Positions 30,301 to 38,097 of a stretch of 64,000 bases of DNA are shown piece by piece. The position numbers and the translations under genes are program-made. This DNA comes from Hymenobacter translucens (GTDB lineage: Bacteria; Bacteroidota; Bacteroidia; Cytophagales; Hymenobacteraceae). The DNA is taken from contig NZ_JAJERB010000009.1 of the NCBI RefSeq assembly GCF_020685205.1, forward strand, positions 124,001 through 188,000, written 5' to 3'. How positions within the stretch are numbered: the stretch's first letter is position 1; each line of letters opens with the position of its first letter. The notes under the pieces are model-generated. The model searched no databases and had not been told where the DNA came from. It was given only the letters and a program-made list of their open reading frames with translations.

Positions 30301-30621
30301 TACGTGAACGGCTACTTCGACAAGACCCGCACCTACTACTACAGTACCGGGCAGGTGTACCGCCGCGGCACCAACGTAGCGGGCGTCATATCCGGACCCT
30401 ACTTCACCTATTATCCCAACGGCAAGCCCCAGGAAGAGGAAAACTACCTGCACGACGAGCGGCACGGGCGCTGCCGCTACTACCGCGCCGACGGCACGCT
30501 GGAGCGCGAAGAAACGTACCGCGCCGGGGAACGAAGCGGACCCGCGGTGTATTACGATGCACAGGGTAAGCCCTTGAAGACGAATACTTACTGGAACGCG
30601 TTTGTGTATGATGGCAAATAA
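27301..30621 (+). CDS. Very large secreted TPR + YwqK/MORN_2-repeat protein
   Basis: 1106 residues from ATG 27301 (a TTG 15 bp upstream adds nothing of the signal). Signal peptide at about 1-24 (ILTHGSLLILLVASGHGAFCQ). TPR-like helices at about residues 40-215 (YAAAIARYRTVTPGD, YKEAIAATQQAIALKNYDP, AEQALKVYAEALKRFP). A spacer to about 365 is followed by roughly 30 repeats of about 22 residues, by my count, with the core G-x-W-x-x-Y-x-x-N/D-G-x-L-x-x-E-x-x-Y-x-x-G. This is the YwqK antitoxin/MORN variant repeat, which forms a long beta-ribbon. No toxin-like gene sits beside it. The 3' end overlaps the next gene by about 14 bp, so it is translated with the DUF3857 protein. Confidence 0.85.
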   Translation: MRILTHGSLLILLVASGHGAFCQTSTSTLPRLVNSGQVLKEGVELHDKGEYAAAIARYRTVTPGDTSYARIQGELGLSYLEAKQYKEAIAATQQAIALKNYDPQVYNVQASAYDELGNAEQALKVYAEALKRFPYSQSLWFNQGVTLSRADRTLEAQASLQRSLELKPTHAGTHLMLGSLAMRQGQTSHALISLLTFLAIEPNSGRSRNQLVMAEQLSSNSLVIEEKEKLKPVTPNEVFSELDLLINSKIALRKDYTSKVKFDANVVKQAQLLVEKFPTGAPESDFWLRAYGPMVEALRRDDNLTAFTYLALSSAQDEKAAKWVKGNKKLVSKMGDAVAEALLTLREKQPVVRGGKTTLVKAWFNDEGQLNGLGEGESSEKETRLEGPWYFVNSDGAVTSEGTFSGLNQRQGMWRSYHTNGTLEKEQTFNSDGKLEGPYKEYHDNGAISIEATYQDGKANGPVKLYFYCGLLREIRPFKDDMVEGELSLYYTDGKKQSQVSMKADKKDGVGTDFFPDGTVESQYHYADGLKHGPFVENFPGGKVSRKGSHDKGELDGQWDDYAENGQLLQTGTYSHGKRTGPWKDYYRTGKLSAEKTYDATGELTGTYRDYDEDGKLYMELTYDQGRVLNITYLDKAGKKISSTAVAKKGRTAVQGLRPDGTTRSSGTYVNGKMDGEWRWTYPGGTPETVRHFVDGTQQGAVEQYWPTGKLQSREQYADDQQNGYYEAFRLDGQLRQTGFFQKGVRQGQWHDYYADGRLSEEYDYQQGELNGLARSFTPTGKLSQERLYNYGRILGITTYDSTGKVLSKVDLGPATKEYTLVYPNGKPLFRAAMSCYEEQGASTWYTPGGKPEIAFEQVRGQRSGPFKSWNPVSGKMSSEGQYRDGRPDGEWKFYYPSGALSTRGSYRNGSREGNWTEYFENGKVESVRSYQDDELDGITLLYNMLGELLVEKTYRKGMVVSYRGPGADGKPAGEQQILRNWSGTVKTLFANGKPALEEVYVNGYFDKTRTYYYSTGQVYRRGTNVAGVISGPYFTYYPNGKPQEEENYLHDERHGRCRYYRADGTLEREETYRAGERSGPAVYYDAQGKPLKTNTYWNAFVYDGK

Positions 30622-32572
30622 CTTACTATCCCGCGGCCCGGTTGCCGGGCTGCTTCTGCTGCTGGGCGTTGTGTTGGCCGGACCAGTCCGGGCCCAGGAG
30701 CCCCAGCAGCTGCTGGCCGAGATGCAAAAGCAGTATCCCGGCGAAAAGGCCATGTACCTCGACTACCGCCACGACATCACCGTGGAGGTGAAGGGCGACT
30801 CGGTGCAGGTGCTGGCCAGGCACCACTACGACATGCTGCACCTCGACGCGCAGTCGGCCATGTACGCGGCCGACCGGGTGTACAGCTCCCATTTCAACCG
30901 GCTGCAGAAGCTGGAGGCCCGCTCGATGGTGCCCGCCGGCAATTCCTACAAGACGATTAAGGTCACCGACTTCAAGGACAAGTTTGAGACGCGGCCGGGT
31001 ATCTTCTTCGACGATACCCGCTCCCGGGTATTCAGCTTTCCGGGCGTCGCGCCCGGCGTGCGCACCATCACGGACTACACTGTGCGCCATCCCGATGCCC
31101 GCTTTCTGATGCCGTTCCGCCTGGGTTCCTACGTGCCCATGCGCCACGCCGAGCTCACCATCACGGCTCCGCGCACGGTCCGCATCAACTACAAGATGTT
31201 TCAGAGCGACAACGTGAAGGTGGCTTTCACCAAAACCGAGAAAGGCTCGAACGTGATTTACCGCTGGACGGCCGAAAACCTGCCCAGCGCCCCCCGCGAC
31301 GACGATGCGCCCGAGGCCGACTACTACCTGCCCCACCTGGTTTACTTCGTGGAAGAAGCCACCGTGGGCGGGCAGACCCGCCGGATGCTGTCGGGCGTGC
31401 CCGAGCTCTACAACCTATACTCCGGCTTTATCGCCAACCTCGACAAAAAGGAAAGCCCCGAGCTGAAGCGCATCGTGGACTCGCTCGTGGTGGGCACCAA
31501 AACCGAGGAGGAGCGGGTGAAGAAAGTGTTCTACTGGGTGCAGGACAACGTGCGCTACGTGGCCTTCGAGAACGGCCTGCGCGGTTTCGTGCCGAGCGAC
31601 GCGGGCAAGGTGTACGCCCAGCGCTACGGCGACTGCAAGGACATGGCCAACATCACCCACCAGATGCTGCGCATGGCCGGCGTGAAGTCGTACCTGACCT
31701 GGATTGGCACCCGCGACCTGCCGTACAAGTATTCGGAGCTGGCCACGCCCGGCGTCGACAACCACATGATTGCGACCTACGAGCCCACGCCCGGCCAGTA
31801 CGTGTTTCTCGACGCCACCAGCAACCACACGCCCTTCGGCATGCCTTCGTCCATGATTCAGGGCAAGGAAGCGTTGATGTCCATCGACGGCAAGAACTGC
31901 AAGGTGGTGAGCGTGCCGGTGATGGGGCAGGAGAAAAACCAGATTACCGACGTATCGGTGCTGCGCCTCGACGGCCTCGGGCTCAAAGGCAAGGGCCGGG
32001 TTTCCCTGGCCGGCTACCCTAAGATCCGCCAGGCCTACGCCTTTGACGGGCTCGACAAAACCGAGGAGTCCAAGTACATTAAAGCCTACCTGGAGCGGGG
32101 CAACAACAAGTTCTTCGTGGACAGCTACTCGGTGCAGAACGTGAATGCCCGCGACCAGCCCCTGACCATCGACTACGAATACCGCCTCCAGGACTACGTG
32201 CAGAAGGTCGACGACGAGATTTACGTGAACCTGAACCTGGAGCGGCCCTACGCCAACGATATCATCGACCGCGAAAAGCGCCGCCTGGCCCGCTACAACG
32301 AGTACAACCACGTCGACAAGACCCGCACCGAGTTCGAGATTCCGGAGGGCTACGACGTGGAGTACCTTCCCGTCAGCACCCAGGTGCAGGACCCGGTCTT
32401 CGGCTTCAACATCAAATATACCCGCCAGGGCAACAAGATTGTGCAGGAGAAAGAGCTGTATGTGAACTACCTGCTGCTCCAGCCCGCCCAGTTTGCCCAG
32501 TGGAACGCCGTGGTCGAAAAGCTGGGGGTAGCCTACCGCGACGTGCTGATTCTGAAGCGCCGCAAAGCGTAA
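30608..32572 (+). CDS. Exported DUF3857 / transglutaminase-like protein, triad intact
   Basis: 654 residues. Start at ATG 30608 or 30611, both inside the end of the previous gene. Signal peptide VAGLLLLLGVVLAGPVRA. A DUF3857 region covers about residues 50-270. A transglutaminase-like core follows with a full Cys-His-Asp set: Cys343 in RYGDCKDMAN, His386 in VDNHMIATYE and Asp402 in VFLDATS. It ends with a beta-rich C-terminal region. Such proteins are common in Bacteroidota and are thought to act in the periplasm as peptidases or cross-linkers; no substrate is known. Coupled to the YwqK-repeat gene upstream and followed 38 bp later by a degenerate paralogue. Confidence 0.88.
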   Translation: MMANNLLSRGPVAGLLLLLGVVLAGPVRAQEPQQLLAEMQKQYPGEKAMYLDYRHDITVEVKGDSVQVLARHHYDMLHLDAQSAMYAADRVYSSHFNRLQKLEARSMVPAGNSYKTIKVTDFKDKFETRPGIFFDDTRSRVFSFPGVAPGVRTITDYTVRHPDARFLMPFRLGSYVPMRHAELTITAPRTVRINYKMFQSDNVKVAFTKTEKGSNVIYRWTAENLPSAPRDDDAPEADYYLPHLVYFVEEATVGGQTRRMLSGVPELYNLYSGFIANLDKKESPELKRIVDSLVVGTKTEEERVKKVFYWVQDNVRYVAFENGLRGFVPSDAGKVYAQRYGDCKDMANITHQMLRMAGVKSYLTWIGTRDLPYKYSELATPGVDNHMIATYEPTPGQYVFLDATSNHTPFGMPSSMIQGKEALMSIDGKNCKVVSVPVMGQEKNQITDVSVLRLDGLGLKGKGRVSLAGYPKIRQAYAFDGLDKTEESKYIKAYLERGNNKFFVDSYSVQNVNARDQPLTIDYEYRLQDYVQKVDDEIYVNLNLERPYANDIIDREKRRLARYNEYNHVDKTRTEFEIPEGYDVEYLPVSTQVQDPVFGFNIKYTRQGNKIVQEKELYVNYLLLQPAQFAQWNAVVEKLGVAYRDVLILKRRKA

Positions 32573-32610
32573 CGTCTTTATTATTCCTTTACCTGATATC
32601 CTTCTTTCCG

Positions 32611-34596
32611 ATGAATCTGATTTTCCGGCCGGGCCTGCTGCTGACGCTGCTGCTCGGTACCTCGGCCGCCGGCCTGGCCCAGCGCATGCCCGCCGCTTTG
32701 CGCTACGCCGACTATACCTGGGAAGCCCGCCGCAAGCAGCTGCCTATCTCCGATGCCGATGCCAAGCTGCCGGCCGTGGTACTCAAGGATATGTCGGTGC
32801 AGGAGTACCTGTTCGACCCCAATCAGAAGGAAATGCGGCTGTTCTCCACCGACCACCGCATCGTGCGGGTGAACAGTGCCGACGGCATTGAGCGCTACAA
32901 CCGCATCTACGTGCCCGTGCCCGGCGACACCCGCATCATCTCGGTGAAGGCCCGCACCATCAGCCCCAAGGGCGAAGTGGTGGAGGTGACGGAAAGCAAC
33001 ATGAAGGAGCTGAAGGACAACGACGGCGGCCGGGGCTTCAAGATCTTTGCCGTGGAAGGCGTGGAGAAGGGCAGCGAAATCGAGTACCTCTACACCCGCG
33101 ACCGGGACCCCAGCTACTTCGGCCGGGAATACCTGCAGACCGACGTACCCGCGCGCAACGTGTTGTTTGAGTTGATTACGCCCGAGAACCTCACGTTCGA
33201 TACCCGCGTGTACCACGGTCCTGCCGCCTCGCGCGACACCGTAGTGGCCGGTAAGCGCATCATCCGCGCCGCGCTGGCCCAGGTGCCGGCCGCCCGCGAA
33301 GAAGGCTTCTCCAACGAAAAGGCCGAGCGGATGCGCATCGAGTACAAGCTCGCCTACAGCGCCGCCCGGGGCCGCACCCGCCTGTTCACCTGGTCGGATG
33401 CCAGCCAGTACCTGTACGGCGCCATCTACGACCTGTCGAAAGACGAAACCAAGGCCCTGGATAAGCTGGTCAAGCAGATCAAGCTGCCCGCCGCGGGCGA
33501 CGTGGCCACCCAGGTGCCAGCCGTGGAAGACTACGTGAAGTCAAACTTCAATCTCGACGAGAACGGCTCCCCGGACTTGGCCAAGGTTATTTCCTCGCAC
33601 AACGCCTCGGAGCTGGGCTTTACCCGCCTCACCGCCGCGCTGCTGCGCAAGCTCAACATCGACCACGAGCTGGTCGTCACCTCCGACCGCAGCGAAGTGC
33701 CTTTCGATAAGGACTTCGACTCCTGGGACTACCTCGAAAACTACGCCTTCTACTTCCCGGCTACCAAACAGCTGATGGCCCCGTCGCGCCCCGACTACCG
33801 CTACGGCATGGTGCCCCCGGGCTGGACGGCCAACCAGGGGTTGTTTATCAAACGCGTGCAGCTGGGCTCCACGTCCTCGGCCGTAGGCACCGTGCGCGAA
33901 ATCCCGACCCTGAACGCCGCCCAGAGCCCGCACGACCTCGACATCAAAGTTCGCTTCTCGCCGGCTCTCGACAAAACCTTAGTCGACGTGCGGCAGGTGC
34001 TGGGCGGCTACCAGGCCCAGGTAATTCAGCCGTACTATTCCTTTATCCCGGAAGACAAGCGCACCGAGGCCATGCAGAGCCTGGTGAAAAGCAGCGTCCC
34101 GGATGCCACGTTCAAAAGCCTGACGGTGACCAATGGGGAGCGGGGCCTGAGTCCGCTGGCCAAGCCCTTTATCATTGATGCCAGCGTGGAGTCCAGCGCC
34201 CTGCTCGACAAGGCCGGCCCGAAGTACCTGTTCAAGGTAGGCACGCTGCTAGGGCCGCAGTCGGAGCTGTACCAGACCGAGGAGCGGCAGAACGACGTGG
34301 AAAACGACTTCAACCGCCGCTACAACCGCTCCATTTCCATCGAGCTGCCGGCGGGCTACAGCGTCCGCAACCTGCAGGACCTTAACTACGACGTGAAGGC
34401 CGGCGGCGAGGCGGCGGCTCCCCTATTTCTTTTCCGCTCCAGCTACGAGCAGAAGGGGCAGACGCTGACGATCAACATTCAGGAGCACTACGACCAGATC
34501 CGGTGGCCCAAAAAGGATTTTGAGGTTTTCCGCAACGTGGTAAACGCCGCCGCCAACTTCAACAAGGTGGTGCTGGTACTGGAGAAGAAAGGCTAG
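32611..34596 (+). CDS. Exported DUF3857-type protein with degenerate transglutaminase domain
   Basis: 661 residues from ATG 32611; the longer frame to 32500 reads through the end of the previous gene. Signal peptide FRPGLLLTLLLGTSAAGLA. Overall layout matches the gene before it (DUF3857 region, then the transglutaminase-like core, then a beta-rich end), but where the catalytic Cys motif GDCKD should be it has SHNASELGFTRL, and where DNHMIA should be it has LENYAFYF. The fold seems kept with the active site lost, so it is a likely pseudoenzyme, perhaps a partner or binding version of its neighbour. A strong terminator follows. Confidence 0.82.
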   Translation: MNLIFRPGLLLTLLLGTSAAGLAQRMPAALRYADYTWEARRKQLPISDADAKLPAVVLKDMSVQEYLFDPNQKEMRLFSTDHRIVRVNSADGIERYNRIYVPVPGDTRIISVKARTISPKGEVVEVTESNMKELKDNDGGRGFKIFAVEGVEKGSEIEYLYTRDRDPSYFGREYLQTDVPARNVLFELITPENLTFDTRVYHGPAASRDTVVAGKRIIRAALAQVPAAREEGFSNEKAERMRIEYKLAYSAARGRTRLFTWSDASQYLYGAIYDLSKDETKALDKLVKQIKLPAAGDVATQVPAVEDYVKSNFNLDENGSPDLAKVISSHNASELGFTRLTAALLRKLNIDHELVVTSDRSEVPFDKDFDSWDYLENYAFYFPATKQLMAPSRPDYRYGMVPPGWTANQGLFIKRVQLGSTSSAVGTVREIPTLNAAQSPHDLDIKVRFSPALDKTLVDVRQVLGGYQAQVIQPYYSFIPEDKRTEAMQSLVKSSVPDATFKSLTVTNGERGLSPLAKPFIIDASVESSALLDKAGPKYLFKVGTLLGPQSELYQTEERQNDVENDFNRRYNRSISIELPAGYSVRNLQDLNYDVKAGGEAAAPLFLFRSSYEQKGQTLTINIQEHYDQIRWPKKDFEVFRNVVNAAANFNKVVLVLEKKG

Positions 34597-34599
34597 GAT

Positions 34600-34669
34600 T
34601 AGTTGTCAGATAGTAGTTGTCCGTTGTCAGTATCGTTCTAGCAACTAACATCCAACAATCAGCAACTTA
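34600..34669. repeat. GTTGTC/GACAAC inverted-word repeat, copy 2
   Basis: Two bases past the stop codon of the DUF3857-type gene. Words AGTTGTC, AGTTGTCCGTTGTCAG on the left, AGCAACTAACATCCAACAATCAGCAACT on the right, around core TATCGTTCT. The arms are imperfect. Same family as copies at 23.0, 45.8 and 57.4 kb. Confidence 0.7.
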
Positions 34670-34680
34670 ACGCAGCTCTT

Positions 34681-34726
34681 AATGCCGGCTCTTCGCTCTA
34701 TCCGGGGCGAAGAGCCGGCATTTTGG
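34681..34726 (+). terminator. Very strong hairpin terminator of the YwqK/DUF3857 operon
   Basis: A perfect 16-bp stem (34681-34696 with 34707-34722, AATGCCGGCTCTTCGC and its complement), 10-base loop, followed by TTTTGG. It marks the end of the three-gene operon. Confidence 0.85.
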
Positions 34727-34763
34727 TTTCTTGCACCTGACGTACCTGCTTTCTGCCCCTGCC

Positions 34764-35267
34764 ATGACTTCTCCGGCTTCCATCGATACGCCCCAGGCTG
34801 CGGCCTTCCGGCGCACCATCTCCAATCCGCTCAAGCTCCGGGCCTTTATGCTCAGCAGCCTGCCCATGGCGTACCTGGCCGGGCTGCGCATCCGCAGCAT
34901 CACGCCCGAGCAGGCCACGGTGACGGTGCCGTTCAAGTACCTGACCAAAAATCCGTTCAAAAGTATCTACTTCGCCTGCCTGAGCATGGCGGCCGAAATG
35001 GCCAGTGGCGTGCTGGCTATGATGCACATCCAGGGCCAGGGGCGGGTTTCGATGCTGGTAGTGGGCTTGGAAGCAGAGTTTACCAAGAAGGCGGTGGGCC
35101 TGATTGCCTTTACCAGCCCCGACGGCGGCGCCATCGGGCAGGCCATTGCCGAAAGCCGGGCCAGCGGCGAAGGCCGCACCGTGGTCTGCACCAGCACCGG
35201 CCGCGACGAAGCCGGTGACACCGTCGCCATCTTCCGCATCACCTGGTCGTTCCGGGCGAAGGTTTAA
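34764..35267 (+). CDS. DUF4442 / hotdog-fold thioesterase-like protein
   Basis: 167 residues from ATG 34764; the in-frame ATG at 34731 sits near the terminator and adds no conserved residues. It has the DUF4442 pattern: TISNPLKLRAFMLSSLPMAYLAGLRI, TVTVPFKYLTKNPFKSIYFACLSMAAEMASG, and a C-terminal strand FRITWSFRAKV. DUF4442 proteins belong to the acyl-CoA thioesterase hotdog fold. The substrate is unknown. Single gene, with repeat regions on either side. Confidence 0.78.
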   Translation: MTSPASIDTPQAAAFRRTISNPLKLRAFMLSSLPMAYLAGLRIRSITPEQATVTVPFKYLTKNPFKSIYFACLSMAAEMASGVLAMMHIQGQGRVSMLVVGLEAEFTKKAVGLIAFTSPDGGAIGQAIAESRASGEGRTVVCTSTGRDEAGDTVAIFRITWSFRAKV

Positions 35268-35529
35268 AGCCGCAATCTCCAAGCTTCAAGTCACAAGCTC
35301 TTTTGGTCGTCCTTCATCTGACGTACGGCGCAGCCGAAGGACCTGCCTCGGTTCAGGCAGTAAGCTTACAAGGCAAAGCAAAAGCACTTAGCCAACAACG
35401 GCAAAGGGCTTTTCTCATCTACTAAGGCTTTCTGCCACATCAGAGCTAGGTTCCTTACTCTACTTCGCGCCACTCAGGATGAAGAATGACAACGAAAAAG
35501 CTTGCGGCTTGTAGCTTAAAGCTTGTAGC
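35268..35529. repeat. Composite intergenic repeat region (AGCTTG and GTCCTT words)
   Basis: This 262-bp spacer between convergent genes is a mosaic. Its left edge has CAAGCTTCAAGTCACAAGCTCTTTT and its right edge GCTTGCGGCTTGTAGCTTAAAGCTTG, so the edges are inverted copies of each other; 35507-35525 is identical to 16632-16650. Inside are GTCGTCCTTC...GCAGCCGAAGGACCTGCC and CTCAGGATGAAGAATGAC, words of the palindromic GTCATCCTGA-type element also seen at 9195 and 47.9 kb. No gene is seen. Confidence 0.7.
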
Positions 35530-37083
35530 TCAATTCACTTCCGGCAGGCGGTCTTTGGTGATGACATCAACCATTCCGTCTTCGCTTACCACAATGGCCA
35601 TGCAGGGGTAAGGGCTGCTTTCCACGTAACGAATAGCCGAGTTGTAGCGGGCCCCGCGGGTGCTGGTCCCCCTGCCGGAGGCTTTGCCGTCCAGAATAAC
35701 GCCAATGGAGTAGCAGTAGGATTCCGGATCAATCAGCACGGCCCCGTCGATGGACGTAACCAGGCGGGTGATAAGCGGCGTGAGCGGTACGGGCTCAATA
35801 AGCGTGCACTGGAGCTTAAGCCGGTCAGCTTCGGCCAGGGCCTCGGTGGTAACCACGACCAGGGTGCCGTGCTTCTGCTTGCTGGCTTCCAGCACCACGT
35901 CCCAGAGCCGCTCTACTTTCTCAGAGTTGGTCAGGTCGAAGGTGCGGCGCAGGTCGCGGCGGAAGCTGGCTTTGTGCAGACGGGTACGGGGCAGGCTGGG
36001 CTGACCGTAGCCGGCCCGCATCAGCACCTTGCCGTCGTGCTGGAAGTCCCAGGCATAGTGGGTCACGAAGTTTACCACGAACAGGTCCTCCCGGCTGGCA
36101 TCGTACTGCCCTACCTGCCGGCCCAGCGCGTACACGTTTTCGCCATCGGCCAGCAGACTGATGTCGGCCGTGGTCATTTCAAGCAGCTTGCGCACGGCCC
36201 GGTAATCAGTGAGCGGAGTGGGGCAGGTAAGGGCGAAGACCTCCTCCAGGTTGGGATGGTAGCGCTTTGCCAGCAGCAGCTTGCCCACGCCCTCGGCGCC
36301 TTCGTAGCGGAGGGAGGAAATCGTGTTGCAAGTATTGAACAGCTTGGCAGTAGCGGGGTCCACTCCCAGGTCCTGGGCCGGCGTGTCCATCAGCAGCTTG
36401 CCGGCCGCCCGGATAATCTCATCGGTGTCGCGGGGGCGCACGAGCATGCCCGAGCCGGGCTCCGGCTCCGTCAGGGACTTGAGGCACTCCTCGTGAAAGC
36501 GCAGCACGGCGGCCATCAGCAGGGAGTGGGCCAGGGGCCGGCCATTGGTATAAAACCGGTTGGGCCGCAGCGCGGCATGGCTGTTCTGTGCCTTGCGGTA
36601 CAGCTGCAGAATCGTGATTACGTGGTAGTCGCCAATCAGCACCGGCCGGCCGGCATACGACTGATACTTGCTGCCCGCCAGATCCAGCTCGTCCAGCACT
36701 TCCTGGACCGCGCGGTTCAGCCCGATGCCCTGCATGCGCCGCCGGGCCATGTCCTCCGACAGCTGGTCGCGGTCGGCCTGCGGCCAGGGCTCCGTAGCCT
36801 GCAGGAACTTGCCCCGGGCCAGCACGTCGGCAAACCGGCTCAGGTCGAGCGAGCAGTCGGCGGGTTCCAGGCAGGCGGGCCGGGCACCCTGCTTCATGCT
36901 TTCCGCGCTGGGAATTCCGAGCAGCAGCACGTTGGGGCGCAGGTCGTCGTCAAGGGCGTCGAAGATGCCACTGGCACTAAGCTGGGCAGCCTCGCGAAAG
37001 CGCTGCTGGTGCCGCCAGATGATGGGTGGAGAAGAAGCTGCCGCAGCAGAAGCGGGTGGAGGAGAGGAAAGAAGGCAGCGCAT
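35530..37083 (-). CDS. DisA_N-like (diadenylate-cyclase-fold) protein with N-terminal sensor-like region
   Basis: 517 residues. The C-terminal 90 or so match the DisA_N/DAC fold that makes c-di-AMP: SIDGAVLID (DGA at 446-448) followed by the loop RGTSTRGARYNSA (476-483). In known cyclases the second motif is RHRxA; here it is R-Y-N-S-A, so the ATP/metal site is changed and activity is uncertain. The first 350 or so residues contain LGIPSAESMKQG and TDEIIRAAGKLLMDTP and resemble the sensor-like regions (DACNV/DACNG group) described in nucleotide-signalling surveys. I cannot tell which group with certainty. No signal or membrane span, so it is cytoplasmic. It lies alone, 52 bp before the TonB-like gene. 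Confidence 0.72.
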   Translation of the reverse strand: MRCLLSSPPPASAAAASSPPIIWRHQQRFREAAQLSASGIFDALDDDLRPNVLLLGIPSAESMKQGARPACLEPADCSLDLSRFADVLARGKFLQATEPWPQADRDQLSEDMARRRMQGIGLNRAVQEVLDELDLAGSKYQSYAGRPVLIGDYHVITILQLYRKAQNSHAALRPNRFYTNGRPLAHSLLMAAVLRFHEECLKSLTEPEPGSGMLVRPRDTDEIIRAAGKLLMDTPAQDLGVDPATAKLFNTCNTISSLRYEGAEGVGKLLLAKRYHPNLEEVFALTCPTPLTDYRAVRKLLEMTTADISLLADGENVYALGRQVGQYDASREDLFVVNFVTHYAWDFQHDGKVLMRAGYGQPSLPRTRLHKASFRRDLRRTFDLTNSEKVERLWDVVLEASKQKHGTLVVVTTEALAEADRLKLQCTLIEPVPLTPLITRLVTSIDGAVLIDPESYCYSIGVILDGKASGRGTSTRGARYNSAIRYVESSPYPCMAIVVSEDGMVDVITKDRLPEVN

Positions 37084-37135
37084 ACGCGGCGGGTAAAGGA
37101 AATGGAAAGGAAGGCGGGCAGCCCGAAAGGCAGGA

Positions 37136-37921
37136 CTAGAGCTGGAACAAAACCGGCAGCACCATCTTTTGCTTCATCGGCTGGCCCTTGTAGCGGGCCG
37201 GGGTCCACTTCGGCGCCGCCTTGATCAGGCGCACGGCCTCTTCCTCGCAGCCCCCGCCGAGCTTGTTCAGGGCTTTTATATCCGTCAGGGAACCGTCTTT
37301 CTGCACGATAAACTCCATCGTCACCCGGCCCTCAATCTTCTTTTGCCTGGCCATGGGCGGGTATTTCATATGGTCCTGAATCCACGCAAAAAAGGCGTCG
37401 GTGCCGCCTACCGGGCGGGCCGGCTCGTCGGGGGCCACCGTCTGGGTAACCGGGGCGTCGCCGGTAGCGGATGGGGCCGCCGTAGCTGTGCTGCCGGCCT
37501 CTTTGGGAATCTCGAAGCTGATGGGCACCGTAACGCGCTGCCGCACCTTGCCGCCCTTATGCTCGGCCGGGGTCCACTTGGGCCCGCCCTTAATCAGGCG
37601 TACGGCTTCGGCGTCGAGGGCCGGGTCCACGGGGGTAACCACGGCCACGTTGGAAATACCCCCGTTCTTCTCCACTACAAAGGTGACGGGTACGGTGCCC
37701 TGCTTGCCCGCCCGCAGCGCAGCGGTAGGATACTGCTGGTTGTCGGCCAGGTACTTGCCGTAGGCTTCCACGCCCCCGACGGGCACGGCGGGCTTGGCCA
37801 CGGCTTCGTAAATCTCATCTTTGTCCTGCTTGGGAGCCTTGAGCTTTTGCTGGGCAAAGGCGGAAGGCAGGCTCATGCTCAGGGCCAGCAGCAGGGTGAG
37901 GCGGCGGAAAGTAGCGGTCAT
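37136..37921 (-). CDS. Exported protein with two tandem TonB C-terminal domains
   Basis: 261 residues from ATG 37921; the longer frame to 38032 adds only residues before the signal. Signal peptide TATFRRLTLLLALSMSLPSAFA. Two TonB_C domains: about residues 50-140 (VGGVEAYGKYLADNQQYPTAALRAG... VRLIKGGPKWTPAEHKG) and 170-261 (PVGGTDAFFAWIQDHMKYPPMARQK... VRLIKAAPKWTPARYKG). The second copy ends VLPVLFQL. Unlike true energy transducers there is no inner-membrane anchor or long Pro-rich spacer, so it is freely periplasmic and cannot take energy from ExbBD by itself. Confidence 0.85.
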   Translation of the reverse strand: MTATFRRLTLLLALSMSLPSAFAQQKLKAPKQDKDEIYEAVAKPAVPVGGVEAYGKYLADNQQYPTAALRAGKQGTVPVTFVVEKNGGISNVAVVTPVDPALDAEAVRLIKGGPKWTPAEHKGGKVRQRVTVPISFEIPKEAGSTATAAPSATGDAPVTQTVAPDEPARPVGGTDAFFAWIQDHMKYPPMARQKKIEGRVTMEFIVQKDGSLTDIKALNKLGGGCEEEAVRLIKAAPKWTPARYKGQPMKQKMVLPVLFQL

Positions 37922-38084
37922 AGCAAAAAGAGTAGGGTAGCGGAAAGGGAGGGCGGCTTCGCGAAGCACGCAGTAAGCTACAGGTTTCGGTTCGAAGACC
38001 CAGGGCCGGGCCGGAAACCGGCTCTTCAACAACCGAACCAGCCTGAGCCGGGTTCATAAACGGCATAGTAAGCCGGAAAACCGG

Positions 38085-38092
38085 TAGTTTTG
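38085..38092 (+). promoter_or_regulatory. -7 promoter element of ridA (TAGTTTTG)
   Basis: Full TAnnTTTG match ending only 5 bp before the ATG at 38098, suggesting a leaderless or nearly leaderless message. Confidence 0.5.
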
Positions 38093-38097
38093 ACCCT

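Noticed and set aside
27301..30621. Toxin-antitoxin locus based on the YwqK label
   Set aside because: No YwqJ-like or other toxin is adjacent, and the protein is exported and far too large.
28042..30753. 903-codon minus-strand frame opposite the YwqK-repeat gene
   Set aside because: It follows the repeat period of the real gene and has no recognisable motif; a shadow of a repetitive GC-rich gene.
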